In this document: positions 1 through 5,120 of the stretch, in pieces
Layout of the letters: every line of letters begins with the position of its first letter
Numbering within the stretch: position 1 is the stretch's first letter
DNA from: Actinomycetes bacterium
GTDB lineage: Bacteria > Actinomycetota > Actinomycetes > Actinomycetales > Cellulomonadaceae
Reading direction: 5' to 3'
Assembly: GCA_023432565.1 (NCBI GenBank)
Contig: JAEYUL010000017.1
Location: 1-6,114, forward strand
DNA length: 6,114 bases
Position numbers and translations under genes: made by a program
The notes under the pieces: generated by a model
Databases searched by the model: none
What the model was told of the DNA's origin: nothing
The model's input: the letters and a program-made list of their open reading frames with translations, nothing else

Positions 1-36
1 GCCGTGGTCGCCGCGCACCTCGAGCGTGCGCGCTGA
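1..36 (+). CDS. 3' end of an upstream gene (partial, unidentified)
   Basis: Reading frame 1 from the first base is open for 11 codons (AVVAAHLERAR) and stops at TGA 34-36. Codon third positions are mostly G or C, as in the genes further along, and the peptide looks like the end of an amphipathic helix. The piece is too short to assign a family and could be chance. The bases after it (37-195) contain no open frame that competes well, so an upstream gene ending here is plausible. Confidence 0.35.
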   Translation, partial: AVVAAHLERAR

Positions 37-195
37 GCGGTCGAGCCGCCCGGGCGCCGCACGGTCCCCTCCGGTGCGCGGACGTCGTGCTGCGCTCTCG
101 CGGGCGCGCGCCTAGCGTGGGCGCACCGGGCCCGGCGGCTTCGCCCCGAGCGGCACGACGAGCGGCCGGGCCACCCTCACGACGAAGGAGCAGAC
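37..195 (+). other. Intergenic leader of osmC
   Basis: This stretch shows no convincing gene. It holds two 10-bp perfect palindromes, CGCCCGGGCG at 47-56 and CCGGGCCCGG at 126-135. The first lies where a terminator for the upstream gene would be expected. An 8-base direct repeat CGAGCGGC occurs at 147-154 and 159-166, one helical-turn-like 12-bp step apart. The ribosome binding site AAGGAG lies at 185-190. None of these is assigned to a known regulator. Confidence 0.4.
113..118 (+). promoter_or_regulatory. Candidate -10 hexamer for osmC
   Basis: TAGCGT fits the actinobacterial TANNNT -10 pattern. It is identical to the hexamer in front of the feoA-like gene (708-713). Transcription would begin near 125 and leave a leader of about 70 bases before the ATG at 196. 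No good -35 element is visible 16-19 bases upstream, so this rests on the hexamer alone. Confidence 0.3.
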
Positions 196-633
196 ATGCC
201 CACGCGCACCGCACACACGTCATGGCACGGAACCCTGGCCGACGGCAGCGGCCGCGTCGAGCTCACGAGCTCGGGCGCCGGTGCGTACGACGTCTCGTTC
301 CCGCGCCGCGCCGCCGACGAGGCCGGGGGCGTCACGAGCCCCGAGGAGCTGATCGGCGCGGCGCACTCGTCCTGCTACGCGATGCAGCTCTCGGCGGTGA
401 TCGCGGAGGCCGGCGGCACTCCCGTCGAGCTCGACGTGACGGCCGACGTGACGCTGCGGCCCGACCCCGCGGGCGGCTTCGCCATCTCCGGGGTCGCGCT
501 CACGGTGCGCGGACGGGTCGAGGGGCTCGACGCCGACGGCTTCCTGGCCGCCGCCGAGAGCGCCAAGGCGGGCTGCCCGGTGAGCAAGGCGCTCACGGGC
601 ACGCACATCACGCTGGACGCGGCGCTCGCCTGA
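196..633 (+). CDS. osmC: OsmC-family thiol peroxidase (organic hydroperoxide reductase)
   Basis: OsmC/Ohr proteins are cytoplasmic cysteine-based peroxidases that reduce organic hydroperoxides, usually as intertwined dimers. This 145-residue protein has the family length (E. coli OsmC is of similar size). It carries the conserved block SPEELIGAAHSSCYAMQLS around Cys60 and the second block AKAGCPVSKAL around Cys127. These are the peroxidatic and resolving cysteines, with Glu50/51 in the usual place beside the active site. The second block is nearly identical in pattern to E. coli OsmC, so the OsmC branch is preferred over Ohr. The ATG is supported by AAGGAG at 185-190, five bases upstream. The gene stands alone, with a hairpin right after the stop and the feoA-like gene 87 bases on under what looks like its own promoter. 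Nothing looks truncated. The family call is firm; the physiological substrate is inferred from relatives. Confidence 0.93.
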   Translation: MPTRTAHTSWHGTLADGSGRVELTSSGAGAYDVSFPRRAADEAGGVTSPEELIGAAHSSCYAMQLSAVIAEAGGTPVELDVTADVTLRPDPAGGFAISGVALTVRGRVEGLDADGFLAAAESAKAGCPVSKALTGTHITLDAALA

Positions 634-636
634 CCC

Positions 637-650
637 GCCGCGCTCGCGGC
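637..650 (+). terminator. Candidate hairpin terminator after osmC
   Basis: GCCGCG and CGCGGC flank a CT spacer, forming a compact GC-only hairpin that starts three bases after the osmC stop codon. There is no T-run after it. High-GC actinobacteria often use such hairpins, but the evidence is structural only. Confidence 0.35.
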
Positions 651-669
651 ACCCTGAGCGGGGACGAGA

Positions 670-687
670 CCGGGACCTGGGTCCCGG
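670..687. promoter_or_regulatory. DosR/DevR-like palindromic operator upstream of the feoA-like gene
   Basis: CCGGGACCTGGGTCCCGG is a perfect 8-bp inverted repeat with a two-base centre. Its core GGGAC-N4-GTCCC has the same arms and spacing as the mycobacterial DosR (DevR) dormancy box TTSGGGACTWWAGTCCCSAA. The centre (678/679) lies 42.5 bases before the GTG at 721. If that GTG is the transcription start, the box occupies the -42.5 position typical of activator sites overlapping the -35 region. No independent -35 element is visible, as expected for an activator-dependent promoter. The match is seen directly; the regulator is inferred, since no dosR gene lies in the window. Confidence 0.55.
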
Positions 688-707
688 GGGACGCGCCACG
701 TCGTCGC

Positions 708-713
708 TAGCGT
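708..713 (+). promoter_or_regulatory. -10 hexamer of the feoA-like gene (leaderless transcript)
   Basis: TAGCGT matches TANNNT and ends seven bases before the GTG at 721, so transcription should begin at or next to the start codon. No Shine-Dalgarno sequence precedes that GTG. Both facts point to a leaderless mRNA, which is common in actinobacteria. Confidence 0.5.
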
Positions 714-720
714 CGCGGAC

Positions 721-957
721 GTGGACCTCGCGCAGAGCACGCCCGGCGACGTGCTGCGCACGATGCGCATCGACCTCGACGACGCCACGCGGCGGCGGTG
801 CCGCGAGCGCGGGCTCGAGCACGGCTCGGCCGCGCACGTCACGCATCGCGGCGGGCTCGGTGGGCGGCTGGTCGGGATCGGTGCCGACCGGTTCGCGCTC
901 GACGCCCAGACGTGCGTCCACGTCTACGTCCCGCCGCTCGACGTCCCGTCGTCCTGA
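721..957 (+). CDS. feoA: FeoA-like SH3-domain protein (ferrous iron transport accessory)
   Basis: FeoA is a small cytoplasmic SH3-fold protein that assists the ferrous iron transporter FeoB; the same fold occurs at the C terminus of DtxR/IdeR regulators. The 78 residues follow the family layout: an N-terminal TPGD turn at 7-10, a strand with RIDLDD at 16-21, the signature RRRCRERGLEHGS at 24-36, a central THRGGLGGRLVGIG stretch at 41-54, and a final RFALDAQTCVHVYV strand at 57-70. The GTG at 721 is chosen because it restores the N-terminal strand; the ATG at 763 would remove it. There is no ribosome binding site, but a -10 hexamer sits at the right distance for leaderless translation. No feoB lies next to it, so it is a stand-alone copy. 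The match is by pattern, not by search; another small SH3-like regulator is the main alternative. Confidence 0.72.
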   Translation: MDLAQSTPGDVLRTMRIDLDDATRRRCRERGLEHGSAAHVTHRGGLGGRLVGIGADRFALDAQTCVHVYVPPLDVPSS

Positions 958-999
958 CCCTTCCCCGAGCCTGACGTCCCCTGCGTCTCACCCTGCCCT

Positions 1000-1013
1000 G
1001 CCCGGCGGCGGGC
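1000..1013 (+). terminator. Candidate hairpin terminator after the feoA-like gene
   Basis: GCCCG and CGGGC form a 5-bp stem with the loop GCGG, 43 bases after the feoA stop codon. No T-run follows. It would separate the small gene from the oxidase downstream. Confidence 0.3.
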
Positions 1014-1094
1014 TGTCCCCGGCTCGTCCGCGACCGTGCCGGCGCCGGGCGTCCGGCCCTCGGCTGGTCCCGGTCCCGCTCGGGGTACGAGTGC

Positions 1095-1099
1095 GAGGA
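1095..1099 (+). promoter_or_regulatory. Ribosome binding site that fixes the oxidase start
   Basis: GAGGA lies eight bases before the ATG at 1108, a normal spacing. The in-frame ATG at 1036 has no such site. This favours 1108, which also removes a low-complexity 24-residue extension absent from what the family normally shows. Confidence 0.65.
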
Positions 1100-1107
1100 T
1101 TCGCCCT

Positions 1108-4041
1108 ATGACTGCAGTGGCCGACGAGTCCCGCGTGCGTGCCGACGTCGTCGCCGCACTCCGCTCCGCGGTGCGCGGCGCGGTGGACGACTCCGCGCGT
1201 CGGCGTGCGGAGTACTCGACCGACGCGTCGAACTACCGCGTCGTGCCGCAGGTCGTCGTCTTCCCGCAGGACCCCGACGACGTGCAGGCCGCCCTCGCGG
1301 TGGCGCGTGAGGCGGGCGTGCCGGTGACCTCGCGCGGTGCGGGCACGTCGGTCGCGGGCAACGCGGTCGGTCCGGGCGTGGTGCTCGACTTCTCGCGGCA
1401 CGTGAACCGGGTGCTCGAGATCGACCCGGAGGCTCGCACCGCGCGCGTCGAGCCGGGAACGATCATGGCGACGCTGCAGAAGGCCGCCGCTCCGCACGGG
1501 CTGCGGTTCGGGCCGGACCCGTCGACGTGGACCCGCGCGACGCTCGGCGGGATGATCGGCAACAACGCGTGCGGCCCGCGTGCCGTCGCGTACGGCCGCA
1601 CCGCCGACAACGTGCTCGCGCTGGACCTCGTCGACGGCACGGGTCGCCGCATCGCCGCGCGCGCGGGGCAGGGGGCGCTCGACTCCGTCCCCGGGCTCGC
1701 CGAGCTCGTGCACGGCAACCTCGACGTGCTGCGCACCGAGCTGGGGCGGTTCCCCCGCCAGGTCTCGGGGTACTCGCTCGAGCACCTGCTGCCCGAGAAC
1801 GGCACGGACCTCGCCAAGGCGCTCGTGGGGACCGAGGGCACCGTCGGGACGATCCTCGAGGCCACGCTGCGGCTCGTGCCGGTCTCCGCCGCGCCCGTGC
1901 TCGTCGTCCTCGGCTACCCGGACATGCCCTCGGCTGCCGACGCGGTCCCGTCGCTGCTGACGCACCAGCCGATCGCGATCGAGGGCATGGACGCGCGCCT
2001 GGTCGACGTGGTCCGACGAGTGCGCGGAGCCGCGGCCGTCCCCGACCTGCCGCCGGGCGCCGGATGGCTCATGGTCGAGGTCGGCGGCGAGACGCTCGAC
2101 GAGGCGCTCGAGCGGGCCCGTGACCTGGCCGCCGACTCCGGCACGGACGCGGTCGCGCTGTTCCCTCCCGGCCCGCAGGCCACCGCGATGTGGCGGATCC
2201 GCGAGGACGGCGCCGGGCTCGGCGGCCGCACGCCCTCGGGCGAGCAGGCCTGGCCCGGCTTCGAGGACTCGGCCGTGCCGCCGGCCAAGCTCGGCGGCTA
2301 CCTGCGCGAGCTCGAGGTGCTGATGGCCCGGCACCGGGTCGACGGGCTGGCCTACGGGCACTTCGGCGACGGCTGCGTGCACCTGCGGCTCGACATCCCG
2401 CTCGAACGCTCGGGCGCGCCGCTGCGCGCGTTCATGCAGGACGCGGCCGAGCTCGTCGCCTCGCACGGCGGCTCGTTGTCCGGCGAGCACGGCGACGGCC
2501 GCGCACGCTCCGAGCTGCTGCCCGTCATGTACTCGCCGCGCGCGATCGAGGTGTTCGGAGCGTTCAAGGCGCTGTTCGACCCGCAGGACCTGCTCAACCC
2601 GGGTGTCCTGGTCCGGCCGCGGCAGCTCGACGCCGACCTGCGCCGCCCCGCGGCGCGCCCGCTGCCCGCGACGACCGGCTTCGCGTTCCCGCACGACGCC
2701 GGTGACCTGACCACGGCCGTGCACCGGTGCGTGGGTGTCGGCAAGTGCCGCGCCGACTCCACCGCGGCCGGCGGCTTCATGTGCCCGTCGTACCTCGCGA
2801 CCAAGGACGAGAAGGACTCGACGCGGGGCCGGGCGCGCGTGCTGCAGGAGATGGCGAACGGCACGCTCGTCTCGCGCGGCTGGTCGTCGCCCGAGGTGCA
2901 CGAGGCCCTCGACCTGTGCCTGAGCTGCAAGGCGTGCTCGTCGGACTGCCCGGCGGGCGTGGACATGGCGCAGTACAAGTCGGAGGTGCTGCACCGCACC
3001 TACCGCGGGCGGCTGCGGCCGATGAACCACTACGCCCTCGGCTGGCTGCCGCGCTGGGCGCGCCTCATCACGGGGCTTCCCGGGCTGTCCCGCCTCGTGA
3101 ACGCGGTGCTCGGCGTGCGTCCGGTCGCCAAGCTCGTCCTGGCCGCCGGCGGCATGGACACGCGCCGGTCGATGGTCCGGTTCGCCGACGAGCCGTTCCG
3201 ACGCTGGGCCCGGCGAGCGGGTGCGGACCAGGTCACCATCGCCACCGGCCGCAGCGCCGCGGACGCCGGCACGGCCGCCGGCGCGGGCAGCCGGCCGCGC
3301 GTGCTGCTGTGGACCGACTCGTTCAGCGACACCCTGGCGCCGTCGGTCGCGCGCGCGGCGGTCACGGTGCTGCGGGACGCCGGTTACGAGGTGCTCGTGC
3401 CGGACCACGACGCGTGCTGCGGCCTGACGTGGATCAGCACGGGTCAGCTCGAGGGTGCGCGCCACCAGCTGGAGCACCTGCTCGAGGTGCTCGGGCCGTT
3501 CGCGGTCAACGGCATCCCGATCGTCGGCCTCGAGCCGTCGTGCACGGCCGTGCTGCGCTCGGACCTGACCGACCTGCTGCCCGACGACCCGCGGGCCGTG
3601 GCGGTCGCGCGCCAGACGCACACCCTCGCCGAGCTGCTGACCGCCCCCGCGCCGATCGGCCCCGGCGACCGCTGGCAGGTCCCGGACCTGTCCGACGTCA
3701 CCGCCGTCGTCCAGCCGCACTGCCACCACTACTCGGTGATGACGTGGACGGCCGACCGGCGCCTGCTCACCGACGCCGGTGCGCAGTTCTCCGCGATGGC
3801 GGGCTGCTGCGGTCTGGCCGGCAACTTCGGGATGGAGAAGGGCCACTACGACGTCTCGGTCGCGGTCGCGGAGAACTCGCTGCTGCCGGCCCTGCGCGAC
3901 GCCGCGCCCGGAGACGTCTACCTCGCCGACGGGTACTCGTGCCGCACGCAGGCCGACCAGCTCGCGGGCGTCCGAGGCGTCCACCTCGCCGAGCTCCTGG
4001 CCGCGCACCTGCCGACCGACCGCAGCCCGACCGCGCCCTGA
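1108..4041 (+). CDS. FAD-binding and Fe-S/CCG-domain D-2-hydroxyacid dehydrogenase (YdiJ / Fe-S D-lactate dehydrogenase type)
   Basis: This 977-residue enzyme joins a GlcD-like flavin oxidase to a GlpC-like iron-sulfur subunit. Relatives oxidise D-2-hydroxyacids such as D-lactate or D-2-hydroxyglutarate to 2-oxoacids and pass electrons towards the respiratory chain. The PCMH-type FAD domain (about 30-270) shows RGAGTS at 76-81 and GGMIGNNACGP at 147-157. The FAD-oxidase C-terminal domain carries YGHFGDGCVH (His418 and His425, likely metal ligands), SGEHGDG at 458-464 and DPQDLLNPG at 491-499. The iron-sulfur part has Cys541, Cys547 and Cys559-Pro, then CxxCxxCxxxCP at Cys604, 607, 610 and 614. 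Two CCG units follow: Cys770-Cys771-Gly with Cys812, and Cys872 and Cys900-Cys901-Gly with Cys945. All key cysteines are present. A low-complexity linker lies before the first CCG unit. No lactate permease or regulator is adjacent, so the substrate is open; YdiJ (about 1018 residues) is the closest architecture I know. Confidence 0.93.
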   Translation: MTAVADESRVRADVVAALRSAVRGAVDDSARRRAEYSTDASNYRVVPQVVVFPQDPDDVQAALAVAREAGVPVTSRGAGTSVAGNAVGPGVVLDFSRHVNRVLEIDPEARTARVEPGTIMATLQKAAAPHGLRFGPDPSTWTRATLGGMIGNNACGPRAVAYGRTADNVLALDLVDGTGRRIAARAGQGALDSVPGLAELVHGNLDVLRTELGRFPRQVSGYSLEHLLPENGTDLAKALVGTEGTVGTILEATLRLVPVSAAPVLVVLGYPDMPSAADAVPSLLTHQPIAIEGMDARLVDVVRRVRGAAAVPDLPPGAGWLMVEVGGETLDEALERARDLAADSGTDAVALFPPGPQATAMWRIREDGAGLGGRTPSGEQAWPGFEDSAVPPAKLGGYLRELEVLMARHRVDGLAYGHFGDGCVHLRLDIPLERSGAPLRAFMQDAAELVASHGGSLSGEHGDGRARSELLPVMYSPRAIEVFGAFKALFDPQDLLNPGVLVRPRQLDADLRRPAARPLPATTGFAFPHDAGDLTTAVHRCVGVGKCRADSTAAGGFMCPSYLATKDEKDSTRGRARVLQEMANGTLVSRGWSSPEVHEALDLCLSCKACSSDCPAGVDMAQYKSEVLHRTYRGRLRPMNHYALGWLPRWARLITGLPGLSRLVNAVLGVRPVAKLVLAAGGMDTRRSMVRFADEPFRRWARRAGADQVTIATGRSAADAGTAAGAGSRPRVLLWTDSFSDTLAPSVARAAVTVLRDAGYEVLVPDHDACCGLTWISTGQLEGARHQLEHLLEVLGPFAVNGIPIVGLEPSCTAVLRSDLTDLLPDDPRAVAVARQTHTLAELLTAPAPIGPGDRWQVPDLSDVTAVVQPHCHHYSVMTWTADRRLLTDAGAQFSAMAGCCGLAGNFGMEKGHYDVSVAVAENSLLPALRDAAPGDVYLADGYSCRTQADQLAGVRGVHLAELLAAHLPTDRSPTAP

Positions 4042-4043
4042 GC

Positions 4044-4057
4044 CCGGCGCGCGCCGG
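4044..4057. terminator. Perfect palindrome between convergent stop codons (candidate bidirectional terminator)
   Basis: CCGGCGCGCGCCGG is a perfect 14-bp palindrome. It fills nearly all of the 16-base gap between the oxidase stop (TGA 4039-4041) and the stop of the - strand gene (4058-4060). As RNA it would fold into a 5-bp stem with a four-base loop on either strand. There is no T-run, so termination is inferred from position and symmetry. Confidence 0.45.
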
Positions 4058-4516
4058 TCACTCGCGCGCCAGCCTCGTCATGCCGCGCCCGGGATGCCAC
4101 GAGGTCACGACGAGCCGCTGGCCGGTGTCGTCGACGCGGGTGTGCACGACCTCGGTGACGTCGAGCGCGAAGTAGGCACCGGGCGGACCCTCGGCGGGCC
4201 GCTCGGTCTCCACGAGCCGCCCCGCGAGCTTGGCGTCGCCGGCCCACTGCCTCACGTCCGACGGCGGCTCGAGCGTCGGGCTGTGCACCGCGACCCGGGG
4301 GTCGCGCAGCACGTCCCGGAGCTTGACCGAGCCCGGCATCATCCCGAGCGTCACGTCCTGCCCGAATGCGAGCTCGGTGCCGGAGATGCGCGGCGAGCCG
4401 TCGGCCCGCAGTGTCGCGAGCGTCTTGTTGGTCCCCGCGCCGAACAGCGCCTCCACGACGGCTGCCAGGTCCGGCGCCTCGCGCCGCACGTCCGCCCACC
4501 GCACTCGTCCCGTCAT
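4058..4516 (-). CDS. Pyridoxamine 5'-phosphate oxidase-like FMN-binding split-barrel protein
   Basis: This family comprises small cytoplasmic dimers with a split beta-barrel that bind FMN, or F420 in some actinobacterial branches. Many have no defined substrate. The 152 residues show the characteristic order: an N-terminal VRWADVRREAPDLA helix (5-18), the barrel strand KTLATLRADGSPRISGTEL (31-49), the LGMMPGSVKLRDVLRDPRVAVHS cofactor-side block (57-79), a WAGDAKLAGR strand (91-100), and the closing RLVVTSWHPGRGM (134-146). It is too short and lacks the C-terminal signature for a true PdxH. The ATG at 4516 is chosen because family members start a few residues before the conserved Trp (here residue 7). 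The in-frame ATG at 4525 would add three residues, and neither has a strong ribosome binding site. The gene converges on the oxidase and diverges from the thiamine-binding gene. Cofactor choice cannot be decided from sequence. Confidence 0.85.
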   Translation of the reverse strand: MTGRVRWADVRREAPDLAAVVEALFGAGTNKTLATLRADGSPRISGTELAFGQDVTLGMMPGSVKLRDVLRDPRVAVHSPTLEPPSDVRQWAGDAKLAGRLVETERPAEGPPGAYFALDVTEVVHTRVDDTGQRLVVTSWHPGRGMTRLARE

Positions 4517-4547
4517 GCGCCCCATCGAACCCGCGACCACCGACACC

Positions 4548-4559
4548 GCCCGCGCGGGC
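4548..4559. promoter_or_regulatory. Palindrome in the divergent promoter region
   Basis: GCCCGCGCGGGC is a perfect 12-bp palindrome in the short gap between the divergent FMN-protein and thiamine-binding genes, 31 bases before the first start and 53 before the second. It could be a shared operator. In DNA this GC-rich, a palindrome of this length can also arise by chance, and I recognise no regulator for it. Confidence 0.25.
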
Positions 4560-4612
4560 ACCGGCACGCCCCGCGCGTTGCGCCGCGCGCGCCCGACGGG
4601 CAGGGTCGGAGC

Positions 4613-4933
4613 ATGCTCGTCGCCTTCTCCGTCAGCCCGCTCGGCGCGGGAGAGTCCGTCGCGGACGCCGTCGCGGACGCCGTCCGGGTGGTCCGGGAGT
4701 CCGGGCTGCCGAACCGCACCGACGCGATGTTCACGACCGTCGAGGGCGAGTGGGACGAGGTGATGGACGTGGTGCGGCGCGCGACCGAGGCGGTCGGCCG
4801 GCACGGGCACCGCGTGAGCCTGGTCCTCAAGGCGGACATCCGCCCGGGCCGCTCGGGTGAGCTCACGGGCAAGGTCGAGCGCCTCGAGCAGGTCCTCGCC
4901 TCGTCGTCGGACGGGCCCGAGACCGCCACCTGA
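4613..4933 (+). CDS. Thiamine-binding protein, MTH1187/YkoF family
   Basis: The MTH1187/YkoF family (Thiamine_BP, formerly DUF77) consists of small ferredoxin-like-fold proteins that form tetramers. Some members bind thiamine or related ligands; the role in most bacteria is unknown. The 106 residues carry the family hallmarks in order: an N-terminal strand ending VSPLGAGESV (7-16), a helix leading to VVRESGLP (26-33), TDAMFTTVEGEWDEVMDVV (36-54), and the strand RVSLVLKADIRPG (67-79) followed by GKVERLEQVL (86-95). The start at 4613 is preceded by AGGG at 4602-4605 and GGAG at 4608-4611; the second is too close to the ATG to be ideal, so the first may serve. A 12-base unit is repeated in tandem in the first helix. 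The gene is divergent from the FMN-binding gene and has no thiamine biosynthesis neighbours here, nor do I see a TPP riboswitch upstream. Confidence 0.87.
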   Translation: MLVAFSVSPLGAGESVADAVADAVRVVRESGLPNRTDAMFTTVEGEWDEVMDVVRRATEAVGRHGHRVSLVLKADIRPGRSGELTGKVERLEQVLASSSDGPETAT

Positions 4934-4949
4934 CCGCTGACCCGAGGCC

Positions 4950-4965
4950 CGGCCGGACGCGGCCG
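4950..4965 (+). terminator. Candidate hairpin terminator after the thiamine-binding gene
   Basis: CGGCC and GGCCG pair around the six-base loop GGACGC, 17 bases after the stop codon at 4931-4933. There is no T-run. It is weak evidence on its own. Confidence 0.25.
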
Positions 4966-5009
4966 CACGCCGCGCGCAACCGGGGCAAACCCGACACGGC
5001 CTCCGGCGC

Positions 5010-5038
5010 GTGACACGAGTGCACGCGAGGGCCAAGAT
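5010..5038 (+). promoter_or_regulatory. Candidate promoter for the gene at 5274
   Basis: GTGACA at 5010-5015 matches the -35 consensus TTGACA at five of six positions. It is followed after exactly 17 bases by CAAGAT at 5033-5038, which matches TATAAT at three of six, including the final AT. Transcription would start near 5045 and give a leader of about 229 bases. The -10 is weak, so this is tentative. Confidence 0.35.
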
Positions 5039-5071
5039 GGCACCGGCACGTCACCCGCACGGTCGTCGCCG

Positions 5072-5120
5072 CGGGTCAGATCGACCCGTCCGGCGGACAG
5101 ACCGGACACGCGAGGGCGTG
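5072..5120 (+). other. Three consecutive hairpins in the putative leader
   Basis: Three perfect inverted repeats follow one another almost without gap. CGGGTC/GACCCG (5072-5077 with 5083-5088) has a five-base loop. GTCCGG/CCGGAC (5088-5093 with 5102-5107) has an eight-base loop. CACGC/GCGTG (5107-5111 with 5116-5120) has the loop GAGG. Neighbouring stems share one boundary base each. Together they would form a compact structured RNA between the candidate promoter and the strong ribosome-binding-like site at 5141. I do not recognise the class. Confidence 0.4.

Larger units (their letters stand above)
958..1107 (+). other. Intergenic region between the feoA-like gene and the FAD/Fe-S oxidase
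   Basis: This stretch is GC-rich, with pyrimidine-rich runs near 961-1003. It holds a hairpin at 1000-1013, a 10-bp palindrome CCGGCGCCGG at 1039-1048 and a tandem GGTCCC pair at 1066-1077. An ATG at 1036 opens in frame with the oxidase but lacks a ribosome binding site and would add a proline- and arginine-rich extension, so I treat this as non-coding. No clear -10/-35 pair is visible. Confidence 0.5.

Noticed and set aside
87..710. A 207-codon + strand frame overlapping osmC.
   Set aside because: Its sequence is an Arg/Ala/Gly-rich shadow of the OsmC gene, which has clear catalytic motifs in its own frame.
1036..1107. Upstream ATG giving a 24-residue N-terminal extension of the oxidase.
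   Set aside because: There is no ribosome binding site before 1036, the added residues are Pro/Gly/Arg-rich, and ATG 1108 has GAGGA at eight bases.
988..4008. A 1006-codon open frame on the - strand, antisense to almost the whole oxidase gene.
   Set aside because: It is compositional: in very GC-rich coding DNA the antisense frames rarely meet stop codons. The translation is dominated by Arg, Gly, Ala, Val and His without domain motifs, whereas the + strand frame has complete FAD, Fe-S and CCG signatures.
2727..4175. A 482-codon + strand frame overlapping the end of the oxidase gene and the next gene.
   Set aside because: It is an out-of-frame shadow rich in Arg, Pro and Ala. It contains no family motif and crosses the convergent gene boundary.
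4511..4535. GGTTCGAT on the - strand, resembling a tRNA T-loop.
   Set aside because: The flanking bases do not form the 5-bp T-stem and no acceptor or anticodon arm can be built around it.
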